Below, piece after piece: positions 36,028-45,084 of a stretch of 49,676 nucleotides of DNA. This stretch comes from an uncultured Rubritalea sp. (GTDB lineage Bacteria > Verrucomicrobiota > Verrucomicrobiia > Verrucomicrobiales > Akkermansiaceae), in contig CAKZNV010000153.1 of NCBI GenBank assembly GCA_937132085.1, positions 1-49,676 on the forward strand, written 5' to 3'. The notes under the pieces were generated by a model. That model did no database searches, was not told where the DNA came from, and saw nothing but the letters and a program-made list of their open reading frames with translations. Both the position numbers and the translations under genes were made by a program. Position 1 is the first letter of the stretch. Each line of letters opens with the position of its first letter.

Positions 36028-38175
36028 TTATTGATAGAATGACTTCACCAACTCTTCGCAGCCTTTGATGTCGAGCTTGCCTGATGCTAGCATAGGAATT
36101 TCTTCTACAGCTAGGATTTCACGAGGACACCAGAGTGATGGTATGCCTTCGTCGAGGAGCTTGTAACGTAGATCAGTGCAAGCTTGTGAGGATGTGTTAG
36201 GATCAGTGATGCAGGACATAAGCACGATTGCTTCGCCTTTTTTCTCATCAGGAACACCTAAGACAGCTATTTTTCTTTCAGTTTCACCGTCAAGGTCGAG
36301 CACTCTAGTGATGGATGCTTCTAGGTTTTCGTGCGGCACCATTTCACCAGCAATTTTAGAGAATCTAGAAATACGGCCTTCAATCACGAGGAATCCATCG
36401 AGATCGACTCTACCTACATCGCCAGTCTTAAACCAATCATCGACGATGACTTCATCAGTCTTTGCTTGGTTATTCAGGTAGCCAGGGAAAATGTTAGCGC
36501 CTTTGAGCCAGATGATGCCTGATTGGTCGATGTCAGTTTCTTCATCTGTAGCTGCATTAGTGACTTTGACTGCAATTCCAGGGAGGAATTGACCGACTGT
36601 GCCGTTACGAGATCCTTCAATGTCTGGTTCAGGAGTCTCTGAGCCAATCGTAGGTATATTGAAATTAGTAGCAGGGGAGGTTTCGGTTAGTCCGTAGCCT
36701 TCCTGTGGCATGAGTCCAAATTTTTTGTGGAACGATTCCGCTAGTGATAGAGGAAGCTTCTCAGCACCAGTGACAACAAGTTTGACTGATTCAAATTGTT
36801 CTGGTTTGACGCGTCTCATGTATCCACGAAGGAATGTTGGAGTAGAGAGGACGAAATTTACTTTGTGGATCTCGATGAGCTCGGCAAGTCGCTTAGTTTC
36901 CAGCGGGCTTGGGTAGGTGACGAGGTTTAGCCCCTCAATGATAGGGAACCACAGTGTGGCTGTGCAGCCGAACGAATGGAAAAGTGGTAGGCAACCCAAA
37001 ATGCTAGATTCACCAAGTAGTGAGAGTCTGGCTCCGAATTGGCAGACATTGGAGAGCACGTTAGCGTGGGTGAGCGGAACACCTTTTGGTTCACCAGATG
37101 AACCAGATGTGAAGAGAAGCACAGCTTCCTTGTCACCGCCTAGTTTGTCAATGCCTGCGAATTTGGCGATCATTGATGCAGGGAAAATCTTCCCTACGAT
37201 GACCCAGCGTTTGATAGATTTCTTAAGCTGTGGCAAGATGCGTTCGACATAGATAGTATCTCTAACAGCTGGCCATGGGAAATCACTCATCTTGCGCACA
37301 AAAGGATCAGCAGTGATGTATTTATCTACGTCCGATTGTTTGATGGCAGACTTGATTGCTTCTTGGCTAGCGGTGAAATTCAGGTTTACAGGGATTTTTC
37401 CTGCGAAAATGACAGCAAGGTTTGCTACGAGTCCGCCTGTGCCTGGAGGCAAAATAATGGCAACGCGTTTTTTCTTGGTCTGCTCTTTGATATGGTTAGC
37501 GAGTGCTAGTGCCATGCCTAGGATGACTCCGTAGCTTCTTTCCGTATCGTTTGAGCCGTCTGCTATTTTTGCAGAAGAGTGGAGTTTTAGACCTTTAAGT
37601 AGATTGTAGCCAAGAGATTCTTTGAGAAACGGTCTCTGTAGATAGGCGGTGGCGTTACCATTTAGAATGGCTTGGAGCCATTTTGCTGGATTGATCTTAT
37701 CTGCGGGAATGATCGGCTCTAGCACAAAAATAGTGTCTGACTTTGCTATCACTGTAGATAGCCGAGTCTCTTCAGTAACCTGAACACTGAGAGGTATAGT
37801 AGGTAGCTTTAGGTCACAGAGAGCACTGAGTGTCTGGGCTGGGATGTGAGATGCAGCACCGTCGATTGCATTGGCCTTACCTGGTAGGAATACAGCTATA
37901 CCATTCTCGCCGAGGTCTTTGAGTAGATTAGCGCCTACTGATTCTAGGTTTGGGTCTTGGTCAGAAAAGGCGACAGCTTCTGCGCCTGATTGACTAATGT
38001 GCTGCTCAGTTAGAGGATCAAGAACGACTTTTTCTTCACACAGCCAAACTATTTGGCGACCTTGTAATATCTCAGATAGCTCGACCATCTGCTGGTGATC
38101 TAGTCGACCAGGGATGATGAGGTTTGCTGAATTTGAAAGGTTTTCGGTCTGTAAAAAAAGTGTGTTCTTACTCAT
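36028..38175 (-). CDS. Acyl-ACP/acyl-CoA synthetase with degenerate N-terminal acyltransferase domain
   Basis: 715 residues. The C-terminal ~480 residues are an AMP-forming adenylation domain: LLFTSGSSGEPKGVPLTHAN (P-loop), GYGLTETSPATN, WFKTGDVGRVDLDGF and the C-terminal GKLDIKG lysine region. The N-terminal ~230 residues follow the layout of a PlsC acyltransferase (as in Aas), but where the catalytic HxxxxD should be it reads GRLDHQQM, and the usual FPEG site reads LPGK. So ligation of fatty acids to ACP or CoA is likely, and lysophospholipid acylation is not. Three bases from nusB. Confidence 0.82.
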   Translation of the reverse strand: MSKNTLFLQTENLSNSANLIIPGRLDHQQMVELSEILQGRQIVWLCEEKVVLDPLTEQHISQSGAEAVAFSDQDPNLESVGANLLKDLGENGIAVFLPGKANAIDGAASHIPAQTLSALCDLKLPTIPLSVQVTEETRLSTVIAKSDTIFVLEPIIPADKINPAKWLQAILNGNATAYLQRPFLKESLGYNLLKGLKLHSSAKIADGSNDTERSYGVILGMALALANHIKEQTKKKRVAIILPPGTGGLVANLAVIFAGKIPVNLNFTASQEAIKSAIKQSDVDKYITADPFVRKMSDFPWPAVRDTIYVERILPQLKKSIKRWVIVGKIFPASMIAKFAGIDKLGGDKEAVLLFTSGSSGEPKGVPLTHANVLSNVCQFGARLSLLGESSILGCLPLFHSFGCTATLWFPIIEGLNLVTYPSPLETKRLAELIEIHKVNFVLSTPTFLRGYMRRVKPEQFESVKLVVTGAEKLPLSLAESFHKKFGLMPQEGYGLTETSPATNFNIPTIGSETPEPDIEGSRNGTVGQFLPGIAVKVTNAATDEETDIDQSGIIWLKGANIFPGYLNNQAKTDEVIVDDWFKTGDVGRVDLDGFLVIEGRISRFSKIAGEMVPHENLEASITRVLDLDGETERKIAVLGVPDEKKGEAIVLMSCITDPNTSSQACTDLRYKLLDEGIPSLWCPREILAVEEIPMLASGKLDIKGCEELVKSFYQ

Positions 38176-38178
38176 AGT

Positions 38179-39066
38179 TTAAGCATTAGATTTTGCTATC
38201 TTGTCTAGTATTCCGTTTACGAATTTTGAGGAATCTGTGTTAGATAGCGACTGTGAGATTTCTATCGCTTCATTGATCGCGACAGCATTAGGGACCTCAC
38301 TGTTGAATAGAATTTCAGCCACACCAAGTCGTAGAATGGCTCTGTCTACAGGATCAATACGTTCAGGGGCATAGTTTTCTACCACTTCATTTATCTTGCT
38401 GTCGATAGCTTCCTTATTCTTAGTTACTAAGCTCACTGAGTTATTTACAGCCTCTTTAAAGGTAGTCATTTTAGCAGCTGTGCCGATGAGGTGCTTGACG
38501 TCTGAGTGCTGTGGGAAATCGCTAGGATTCTCTACCATGATAATACGGTCAGATACACGGCCAATAGCAGAGATGCTAGCATTCACAGACTCTGACTTGT
38601 TATTGAAAGAAGGATGGTCTTCTAGCTGCTCAAACCAAGCTTTTCTCTGATCTCGGAGAGTTTTGTTCAGTAAGTAGATTTCTTTTAGAGCTACAGGAAG
38701 GTCAGTAGGGATCTCTTGGTCGCTAGGCTTGAAGATTCTCTGGAGACTGTCGAGTAGTGATTGCCACTTGTTCTCACTTTTTAACACAGCATTAAGCGCT
38801 ATGCGTAGTTTGCGAGCACTAGGATCAGAATCGATGATAGAGACTAATAGTGGAGCTTGTTCTACGAGTTTAACATAGCGTTTCTGGCGTCCTTGGTTGA
38901 GGTGTAATACGCTTTTTACTGAAGCTTTAGTAAACTTGGTAAAGTCGTCCTCTAAAAGTAATTCCCAGAAGCTTTCTGTGGCTTCTTCCGCTGGAGCTCC
39001 GCCTTCGATGTCACTACAATAGAGTAACTGGATCGTGGCTTGTCTGATTTCTCTACGACTGTGCAT
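38179..39066 (-). CDS. nusB: NusB antitermination factor with large internal insertion
   Basis: 295 residues from ATG 39066 (MHSRREIRQ); the frame is open to 39135 but that part overlaps ribH and is not NusB-like. The NusB fold is split: SRREIRQATIQLLYCSDI at the start and, after about 150 extra residues, ENYAPERIDPVDRAILRLGVAEILF and VAINEAIEISQ ... SSKFVNGILDKIA at the end. NusB binds boxA RNA with S10 in antitermination of rRNA operons. The start overlaps the ribH stop by 14 bases; ribH-nusB is a classic pair. Confidence 0.92.
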   Translation of the reverse strand: MHSRREIRQATIQLLYCSDIEGGAPAEEATESFWELLLEDDFTKFTKASVKSVLHLNQGRQKRYVKLVEQAPLLVSIIDSDPSARKLRIALNAVLKSENKWQSLLDSLQRIFKPSDQEIPTDLPVALKEIYLLNKTLRDQRKAWFEQLEDHPSFNNKSESVNASISAIGRVSDRIIMVENPSDFPQHSDVKHLIGTAAKMTTFKEAVNNSVSLVTKNKEAIDSKINEVVENYAPERIDPVDRAILRLGVAEILFNSEVPNAVAINEAIEISQSLSNTDSSKFVNGILDKIAKSNA

Positions 39067-39586
39067 TTTTAGTAAAGCTGATGTTTGGTTTAGGGAGAGT
39101 TGTGGTAACTGGATTGATCGCATTGATGAGCTCAACCATTGTGTGAACGGCTCTAGCTGCTTCTCTTCCGCGGTTAAGAGCTTCGTCTACACAACGTGCA
39201 TATGCTTGGTTCTCGTTTTCTACAAGTAAGACTTCGTGAATCACTGGAGTTTTATGTCTTACGGCCATCTCTTGGAGGCTTGCCGTGACAGATTCAGCGA
39301 CTAGTTCAGCATGTTTCGTTTGGCCGCGAATGATGAGGCCCAGAGCGATGACTGCTTGTGGTGGGTTAGGTCTAGAAAGTAGAAGTTCGCATGCAACAGG
39401 GATTTCGAAGGCTCCTGGGACACGTGCGATGTCTAAAGTAGTGTTAGGTAAGATTTTGCCTAATTCATCTTTCGCGTTTTCTACAAGAGCGTTAGTGTAT
39501 TCATCATTGTAAATGGAAGCTACAATGGCGATATGCGCTTGATTTGATGGTGCGGATCTAGGTCTTGGTGGTAGTGCCGTGGACAT
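39053..39586 (-). CDS. ribH: 6,7-Dimethyl-8-ribityllumazine synthase
   Basis: Penultimate step of riboflavin synthesis. VPGAFEIPVACELLLS, ALGLIIRGQTKHAELVAESV and PVIHEVLLVENENQA are the family motifs; the His of the KHAE segment is the catalytic one. 177 residues from ATG 39586 (MSTALP); the frame can start at a TTG at 39622, which is less likely. First gene of the ribH-nusB-aas-midA-L,D-transpeptidase operon. Longer than the 150-160-residue core because of a short C-terminal tail. Confidence 0.95.
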   Translation of the reverse strand: MSTALPPRPRSAPSNQAHIAIVASIYNDEYTNALVENAKDELGKILPNTTLDIARVPGAFEIPVACELLLSRPNPPQAVIALGLIIRGQTKHAELVAESVTASLQEMAVRHKTPVIHEVLLVENENQAYARCVDEALNRGREAARAVHTMVELINAINPVTTTLPKPNISFTKNAQS

Positions 39587-39642
39587 AGAGTCATGTATGG
39601 GCAGTTTGTCTCTAAAAGTCAACTCAGCAAGGAGTCTGAATA

Positions 39643-39675
39643 CAAAAAAAGACCTACAACGAGATGTTGTAGGTC
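39643..39675 (-). terminator. Intrinsic terminator after the toroid-repeat gene
   Basis: GACCTACAAC and GTTGTAGGTC form a perfect 10-bp stem with a 5-base loop (39651-39675). On the minus strand it is followed by a run of seven Ts (39650-39644). It ends the gene at 39704 and lies just before ribH. Confidence 0.88.
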
Positions 39676-39703
39676 TTTGATGAAATTTCTTATAGCCAGT
39701 TGA

Positions 39704-41167
39704 CTATGAACTTGGAAGGAAACGGTAGTAAACTTCCATCATTAGAGTGCAGAGACAAGTCGCATAGTGCTTGCTGCTAAGGCCGTGTCCAGCTCCTGCA
39801 GGGAGATTCCATGAGCCATCACCTTGTTGCTTGCTAGCTAGGTGAGTCATTGACGAATTGTTGTAATCTGCCCATGTCTTACCACCAGCATTGATCATGC
39901 ACTGACTTGCATAATAATGCATGTAAAGGTCAGCCTTTTTGCCGAAGTCAAATTCGTTGTTCTTGCTCATCCACTTAACACCATTTCTAGCGAGTGAACG
40001 TCTGCCTTGACCCCATTGTTGGAAGCAAAGCGCTCCAGCTGGTGTCATGGAAGGGTATCCACCAAGTGCTCGTCCTGGGACGTATCCGATAGTTCCTTTT
40101 TCTCCTAGTTCACATGTCTTAAGGTATGCGATGCCTTTTTTACCAGATACATCGAGCATTTTCTCTTGGAAGAGCTTAGTGTATTTACAAGCTTTGATAG
40201 CCTGTAGGTGCCAGCAGACGATAGATGAGTCGCCACCACGAGCGCCAGATGTGTCGTATGCGTAGTCCCATCCACCACTTGTGTGTTGGTTGCCTACGAT
40301 GAAGCTGCCTGCTTCTAATACTGCCTCAGGAAGTCCTGGGATAGAAACGTTGAATTCTTTACAGAGTGTGTATGCCTCAGCAATTGCGTAAGTAGCGATT
40401 GCGTGCTCGTAACACCAGTGATTGTCAGTAAAGTCTGTGCCCATTTTACCACCGTTTTTGTTCGCTACATTTACTAGGTAAACGATTGCATTCTGAACAG
40501 TCTCACCGAATTCAGCTGAAAGTGGTGTTTCACAGTGACCCAGGTAGCAGAGAAGAGCTAGTCCTGTCATTGCTACTGGCTTGCCTTGAGCTTTCCAAGA
40601 ACCGTCTTTCTGTTGGTTCTTTTGTAACCATCTGAGTGATTTTACTACAGCTTCTTCATATTCAGCTTTGCCACCTTCTTTAGTGAGTCTAGCCATACGG
40701 TCTTGAGCTGAACAACGCTGCTTCATTGAAGCTGGGATGCCAAAGCCTGATCCGCCACCGCCATTGCCGTTGCCGTCACCGTCACCCCATCCGTCACCGA
40801 AGTCATCTCCGTCACCGAAATCTAGTGAAGGCTCTGTTACTTGAACGTCAGGAACTGGAACTGCTACAGCTGAAGGAGTGTTCGCTGCGATTACTTTAGC
40901 CATGCTGGAAGAAGGAGCAGATGGCTTTTTCTCCACCTGGTTATTCATTTCTGGTTTTACTACTTCATCATTTTTGTCTGATGATGGAGCGTAAGAAACG
41001 ATTTCTTCAGTGTTCTGTTTGCTAAGAGCCAAGCCAATGAATGCAAGGATAACTCCGAGCAGGGCAATGACTAGTAATGCTATAATTAAGGATGAAATGG
41101 TGGAATTGCGCTTTTGAGCAGCTAATGCTGCTTGCGCTTCTGGACTTAGTTGTGCGTGTAGGCTCAT
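39704..41167 (-). CDS. Membrane-anchored alpha/alpha-toroid (prenyltransferase/squalene-cyclase-like repeat) protein
   Basis: 487 residues. A membrane helix at about residues 25-48 (IIALLVIALLGVILAFIGLAL) is followed by a Pro/Ser linker, then a Gly/Asp-rich segment (DFGDGDDFGDGWGDGDGNG) and a C-terminal domain of repeats typical of terpene-cyclase/prenyltransferase toroids: SLRWLQKNQQKDGSW, IVGNQHTSGGWDYA, HLASKQQGDGSWN. No DXDD cyclase motif is seen, so enzymatic activity is doubtful; such proteins are common in Planctomycetes and Verrucomicrobia with unknown roles. It ends in a solid terminator. Confidence 0.8.
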   Translation of the reverse strand: MSLHAQLSPEAQAALAAQKRNSTISSLIIALLVIALLGVILAFIGLALSKQNTEEIVSYAPSSDKNDEVVKPEMNNQVEKKPSAPSSSMAKVIAANTPSAVAVPVPDVQVTEPSLDFGDGDDFGDGWGDGDGNGNGGGGSGFGIPASMKQRCSAQDRMARLTKEGGKAEYEEAVVKSLRWLQKNQQKDGSWKAQGKPVAMTGLALLCYLGHCETPLSAEFGETVQNAIVYLVNVANKNGGKMGTDFTDNHWCYEHAIATYAIAEAYTLCKEFNVSIPGLPEAVLEAGSFIVGNQHTSGGWDYAYDTSGARGGDSSIVCWHLQAIKACKYTKLFQEKMLDVSGKKGIAYLKTCELGEKGTIGYVPGRALGGYPSMTPAGALCFQQWGQGRRSLARNGVKWMSKNNEFDFGKKADLYMHYYASQCMINAGGKTWADYNNSSMTHLASKQQGDGSWNLPAGAGHGLSSKHYATCLCTLMMEVYYRFLPSS

Positions 41168-41291
41168 AGTTTAAGTAAGTTATAGTGTGTTACAGTGACT
41201 AAACGTTTCTATTGGTTTTTTCTTAGTAATAAAATGTTTTTTTTCTCTTTTTTCTAGAGGTCGCCGTTTTTAAGTGAGTTATGAAGATGAT

Positions 41292-43148
41292 TTATGTCAG
41301 TCTAGCCGCTAAGAGCTCACGTTGGTAAATGAGTTCTTTCGGCATTTGGTCATAGAGTTTAAGGAAAAGTTCTCCTTGTGAGAGGATTTCCTGTCTCCAT
41401 TCTTCAGGCTTAAATGCCATGGCCTTGTCGAAATCTTCTTTAGTGAAATTTTTGAGACCATCAGTGTTGAAGTCTTGGTAATGTGGAGTCCAGCCGATCT
41501 CAGTCTCGTGACCAGCTACTGAACCGTGACAGCGGCTAATGATCCACTCGAGCACTCTCATGTTCTCACTGAAACCAGGCCAGAGGAAGTTGCCTTCTTC
41601 ATCTAGGCGGAACCAGTTTACATGGAAGAAACGTGGAAGGTGCTCTACTTTTTTACGCATACTGAGCCAGTGGGAGAAATAATTCCCCATATTATAGCCA
41701 CAGAACGGTAGCATAGCCATTGGGTCACGACGGACTTGGCCGATAGCTCCAGCTGCAGCGGCTGTGGTCTCGGAGCCCATAGTCGCTCCTATGTATACAC
41801 CGTGTGTCCAGTCAAATGCTTGGTAAACTAGTGGCATCGTGGTGGGGCGTCTGCCTCCGAAGATGATAGCGGAGATAGGGACTCCATCTGGATTTTGCCA
41901 ATCTGGATCAATTGTAGGGCATTGTTTTGCTGGAGCAGTGAAGCGAGCATTTGGGTGAGCTGCCTTCCTGTCAGAGTCAGGTGTCCAGTCTTGGCCAGTC
42001 CAGTCGATAAGGTGTGCAGGCTTTTCCTTGCTCATGCCTTCCCACCAGACGTCACCGTCATCCGTGAGGGCTACGTTGGTGAAAATGCAGTTAGCTTTCA
42101 TGGATTCCATCGCATTAGGGTTAGATTCCCATGAGGTGCCAGGAGCCACACCAAAGTAGCCAGTCTCTGGATTGATCGCATGTAGTTTGCCGTCTTCGTG
42201 TGGCCAGATCCATGCGATGTCGTCACCGACTATCGTAGTCTTCCAGCCTTCTTTTTGATACTTCTCAGGTGGGACGAGCATGGAGAGATTAGTTTTTCCA
42301 CAAGCTGATGGGAATGCGCCTGTCACGTAGGTCTTCTCACCAGTAGGGGACTCTAGTCCTAAAATGAGCATATGTTCAGCCATCCAGTCGTGTTCACGTG
42401 CGATGTTTGATGCGATTCTGAGTGCCAGACATTTCTTGCCGAGGAGAGCATTGCCTCCGTAGCCAGATCCGTAGGACCAGATCTCACGTGAGCGGGTAAA
42501 GTGGACGATGTATTTGTCGTCATTGCATGGCCATGGCACATCGGCTTGGCCTTCATCGAGTGGTGCGCCTACTGAGTGGAGGCAGGGGATGAAAAAGCCT
42601 GGCTTGGTGCGACGGGATTCCATTTCGCCGAGAGCTTCTTTTTCTAGGCGGTCTAGGACATGGGCACCCATGTGTGCCATGATGCGCATGTTGACTACAG
42701 CGTAGGCTGAGTCTGTGACTTGGACACCTATTTTAGCTAACGGAGAATCTAGTGGTCCCATGCAGAATGGAACGATATACATGGTGCGGCCTTTCATAGA
42801 GCCTGTGAACTTCTCGGTGAGGATTTCACGCATGTCTCCATCTTCGTGCCAGTTATTAGTAGGCCCAGCTTGGTCTTTTCTCTTAGAGCAAATGTAAGTT
42901 CTCTCTTCTACGCGAGCCACGTCGGATGGTGCTGAGCGAGCGAGGAAACTGTTAGGGCGTTTCTCAGGGTTGAGCTGAACCAGAGTTCCTGAATCTACAA
43001 GCTGTGAGGTGAGCGCAGCCCATTCTTCATCCGTGCCATCGCACCAATGGACGTCTTTAGGCTGGCAGAGGTTCACCATGTTGGTGACCCAGTTATTGAG
43101 GGCGGGGTGTCGTGATTTATCGAAAGAAATAGTGGCTTCTGTGTTCAT
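41292..43148 (-). CDS. pckG: Phosphoenolpyruvate carboxykinase (GTP)
   Basis: 618 residues. Converts oxaloacetate and GTP to phosphoenolpyruvate, CO2 and GDP in gluconeogenesis. [15 protein letters not shown] is the GTP-type P-loop with the hyper-reactive Cys; WCDGTDEEW at the start, [18 protein letters not shown] and [17 protein letters not shown] are also family motifs. Distinct from the ATP enzyme. It sits alone with gaps on both sides. Confidence 0.97.
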   Translation of the reverse strand: MNTEATISFDKSRHPALNNWVTNMVNLCQPKDVHWCDGTDEEWAALTSQLVDSGTLVQLNPEKRPNSFLARSAPSDVARVEERTYICSKRKDQAGPTNNWHEDGDMREILTEKFTGSMKGRTMYIVPFCMGPLDSPLAKIGVQVTDSAYAVVNMRIMAHMGAHVLDRLEKEALGEMESRRTKPGFFIPCLHSVGAPLDEGQADVPWPCNDDKYIVHFTRSREIWSYGSGYGGNALLGKKCLALRIASNIAREHDWMAEHMLILGLESPTGEKTYVTGAFPSACGKTNLSMLVPPEKYQKEGWKTTIVGDDIAWIWPHEDGKLHAINPETGYFGVAPGTSWESNPNAMESMKANCIFTNVALTDDGDVWWEGMSKEKPAHLIDWTGQDWTPDSDRKAAHPNARFTAPAKQCPTIDPDWQNPDGVPISAIIFGGRRPTTMPLVYQAFDWTHGVYIGATMGSETTAAAAGAIGQVRRDPMAMLPFCGYNMGNYFSHWLSMRKKVEHLPRFFHVNWFRLDEEGNFLWPGFSENMRVLEWIISRCHGSVAGHETEIGWTPHYQDFNTDGLKNFTKEDFDKAMAFKPEEWRQEILSQGELFLKLYDQMPKELIYQRELLAARLT

Positions 43149-43208
43149 CGTTCAATGCAAGCACTAAGAATGGCCTAAGGCAATGGAAGAGTTAGCTTTT
43201 TTCAGATC

Positions 43209-43634
43209 TTACCGAGATAATTGACCGATATAAAGCCTGTCTCCGTCCTTAAGGTGAATCAGCTTGTTTTCAAATGGTCTGAATCCGTAATCTTTTTCTA
43301 TTAGGCAGAGTAGTTGTTCTTCATTGTTATGATCTAAAACTAGAGCAAAGAGAGAATTGTTACTGACTTGATAGTAGTCACCTAGAATCTTTGGCTGAAT
43401 ATCTAATTTCTCGATCAAATCCTTTATCTTAATAGGTGTTTCTATTTCAATGATTTCGTCTCCATGTCTGAGCCAGTCATCAGTGAGATCCTGTCCAATA
43501 GTGACCTTCGCAATAGTGATCTTAGCAATAGGCTGTTTGATTTCAGTAACTTCGCTTTGAGATTCTGAAATAGGTGCCTTTTTCGAGCACATTGTGAGTG
43601 AGCAAAATAGTAGGGTGATGAGTAGGTGTTTCAT
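43209..43634 (-). CDS. Small lipoprotein, unknown
   Basis: 141 residues with a short signal and lipobox-like LTMC (about residues 13-16). The soluble part has repeated beta patterns (IAKITIAKVTIGQ) and ends HLKDGDRLYIGQLSR, somewhat like a small ubiquitin-like or MoaD/ThiS-like beta-grasp domain (the KDGDRLYIG tail recalls a DGDxLxI motif). That is only a hint. Stands between pckG and the small membrane gene at 43654. Confidence 0.55.
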   Translation of the reverse strand: MKHLLITLLFCSLTMCSKKAPISESQSEVTEIKQPIAKITIAKVTIGQDLTDDWLRHGDEIIEIETPIKIKDLIEKLDIQPKILGDYYQVSNNSLFALVLDHNNEEQLLCLIEKDYGFRPFENKLIHLKDGDRLYIGQLSR

Positions 43635-43653
43635 GGGGGGAGTGTGTTTATTC

Positions 43654-43923
43654 CTAATCGAGATTATAGGTCTTTCTCTGCGAAAGTTTTTTTAGGATGT
43701 AGAAATTTAATCCTAATAGTAAGTAGTGGAAAAGAGTGGTGGGTATTGTTCTTTCTGGGTGGACAACGATCCCGAAAGCTGAACAGAAAAAGTAAGGCAG
43801 GCAAATGATAACCTGTAGAATTTCCAATGGAGAGATAAAGAAGCCTCTTCTGATGAGACCAGTTAGAAAAAGAAACTCGATGCTAACATAGATGTAGAAT
43901 GTGATTTTAAAGTAACGACTCAT
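43654..43923 (-). CDS. Small membrane protein, unknown
   Basis: 89 residues with three probable hydrophobic segments (about 8-24, 29-50 and 63-77). No family recognised. It is followed by the lipoprotein gene at 43634 on the same strand and could be paired with it. Short length makes it a moderate-confidence gene. Confidence 0.45.
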   Translation of the reverse strand: MSRYFKITFYIYVSIEFLFLTGLIRRGFFISPLEILQVIICLPYFFCSAFGIVVHPERTIPTTLFHYLLLGLNFYILKKLSQRKTYNLD

Positions 43924-44001
43924 GAGCTGTGAGTTGGTTTTAAAGGTAAATGTTTAATAGCACAAGCTGACTCTTTCTTTTACGGTGTTGGTGTTATCTA
44001 G

Positions 44002-44041
44002 ACAAAATAAAACCCTGCACTCTCGTTTGAGAATGCAGGGT
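44002..44041 (-). terminator. Intrinsic terminator after the hsp20 genes
   Basis: ACCCTGCA (44012-44019) pairs with TGCAGGGT (44034-44041), with an inner CTCTC/GAGA extension. Reading the minus strand, the stem is followed by TTTTATTTTG. It ends the two-gene hsp20 unit. Confidence 0.85.
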
Positions 44042-44082
44042 CTGTTTCTACTCTATTACTTACTATTTATACACAAATTTTG

Positions 44083-44487
44083 TTATTCATCGGAGATGGT
44101 GATCTCTCTTGGTAGGCTTTTTTCGTGCTTGTTGATGCCTAGAGTGAGGACTCCTTTTTCTAGCTTGGCTGCTGTAGTAGAGAGGTCTAGATCTGCTGTG
44201 AGTTCTAGGTTTAGCTCGTAGTCAGTAGCGATGTCTGAGTCGCTGATGAGCTGCCAGTCTGGTTGTGCTAGCTCAGTTTTCTCGGCCTTGATGCTGAGCC
44301 GGGTCTCTTCGGATTTGATGTTGATCTTGTCTTTGCTGACGCCTGGTAGATCGATGATGATCTTCACTCCTGTCTGGGTCTTACTAGTGCTGAAGGCTGG
44401 CTTTACAATGATTTGTGGTCTGTCTGCTTGAGCAGTGTTTTCGCATTGTGTGTCGTTGCCGCAGCATGTTTGATTTTCTTGATTCAT
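44083..44487 (-). CDS. Hsp20/alpha-crystallin small heat-shock protein (second of pair)
   Basis: 134 residues. Alpha-crystallin core from about residue 38 (GVKIIIDLPGVSKDKINIKSEETRLSIKAEK) to KLEKGVLTLGIN. Holds unfolded proteins without ATP. The N-terminus is unusually Cys-rich (MNQENQTCCGNDTQCEN), unlike its neighbour. It follows the first hsp20 by 37 bases and precedes a strong terminator. Confidence 0.88.
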   Translation of the reverse strand: MNQENQTCCGNDTQCENTAQADRPQIIVKPAFSTSKTQTGVKIIIDLPGVSKDKINIKSEETRLSIKAEKTELAQPDWQLISDSDIATDYELNLELTADLDLSTTAAKLEKGVLTLGINKHEKSLPREITISDE

Positions 44488-44524
44488 AGTGATTGTTTCT
44501 TTCTGTTAGATTGAGATGGTTTGA

Positions 44525-44944
44525 TTATTGGACTGCGATGGTTTTATTCTCTGGTGCGACTTCTTCTTTTTTAGGAAGAAGGATTTCGAGGACTCCGTTG
44601 GTTAGCTTTGCGTTGATGTCAGTTGTTTCGACTTCGTCTCCGAGAGCGAAGCTGAGGTCGGTAGTTCCTCGGTTTTCATTCGCAGCGCTGAGTTTGAGGG
44701 CGTTGTCTTCTAGGCTGATGGTGATTTCTGATTTCTCGTAGCCTGGGAGATCTACTCTAAGTGCCCAGCCTTGTGGGGTGGAGTAGAGAGCGTGCTTCTC
44801 TGTAGCGCTTGGTGTAGGAACTGGTGTGTCGATCTGACTCAGTGTCCGATTAAGGATAGTGTTGATGTCTGCGAAGATGCCTTGGTTCCATGGTAGTATG
44901 TTTCTCATAATTTTAGTTGGTATGTTTGGTTGTTGTGTATTCAT
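44525..44944 (-). CDS. Hsp20/alpha-crystallin small heat-shock protein (first of pair)
   Basis: 139 residues from ATG 44944; a second in-frame ATG at 44908 (MRNILPWNQ) gives 127 residues and a more typical small-heat-shock N-terminus. Core motifs are WALRVDLPGYEKSEITISLEDNALKLSAAN and AKLTNGVLEILLPKKEE. First gene of an hsp20 pair downstream of the RtcB-family gene, separated by 168 bases rich in palindromes. Confidence 0.9.
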   Translation of the reverse strand: MNTQQPNIPTKIMRNILPWNQGIFADINTILNRTLSQIDTPVPTPSATEKHALYSTPQGWALRVDLPGYEKSEITISLEDNALKLSAANENRGTTDLSFALGDEVETTDINAKLTNGVLEILLPKKEEVAPENKTIAVQ

Positions 44945-44947
44945 AGA

Positions 44948-44963
44948 AGCATCTTGTGTGCCA
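44948..44963 (-). promoter_or_regulatory. Sigma-54-like -24/-12 match
   Basis: On the minus strand TGGCAC-N5-ATGCT matches the TGGCAC-N5-TTGCA consensus, with the GG and GC at the correct distance. It ends three bases before the ATG at 44944, so it fits only if translation starts at the second ATG (44908). Single-site match; could be chance. Confidence 0.3.
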
Positions 44964-45002
44964 GTTTTGGGTGTTATGTGGTTATTGTTTTATGTTTTAG
45001 GT

Positions 45003-45060
45003 TGTTGCGTCATTGGGTGATGTTTTTATTTGTGAGTCATAATTATTATTTGACGCAACA
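45003..45060. repeat. Inverted repeat TGTTGCGTCA / TGACGCAACA
   Basis: Perfect 10-base arms at 45003-45012 and 45051-45060 flank 38 AT-rich bases, in the gap upstream of the hsp20 pair. The right arm overlaps the left arm of the next palindrome by three bases. Confidence 0.8.
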
Positions 45061-45084
45061 TTTTGTCTCTGTGTGACAAAATGT
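45058..45084. promoter_or_regulatory. Operator-like palindrome upstream of hsp20 genes
   Basis: ACATTTTGTC-N7-GACAAAATGT, perfect 10-base arms. The layout recalls CIRCE (9-N9-9) but the sequence is different. A related direct repeat, TTTTGTC(T/C)CTGTG, occurs at 45061 and 45092. There is no T-tract, so it is not a terminator; a repressor site for the hsp20 unit is likely. Confidence 0.5.

Noticed and set aside
36917-37252. Plus-strand 111-residue ORF inside the acyl-ACP-synthetase-like gene
   Set aside because: Lies wholly opposite a well-supported gene and has no domain.
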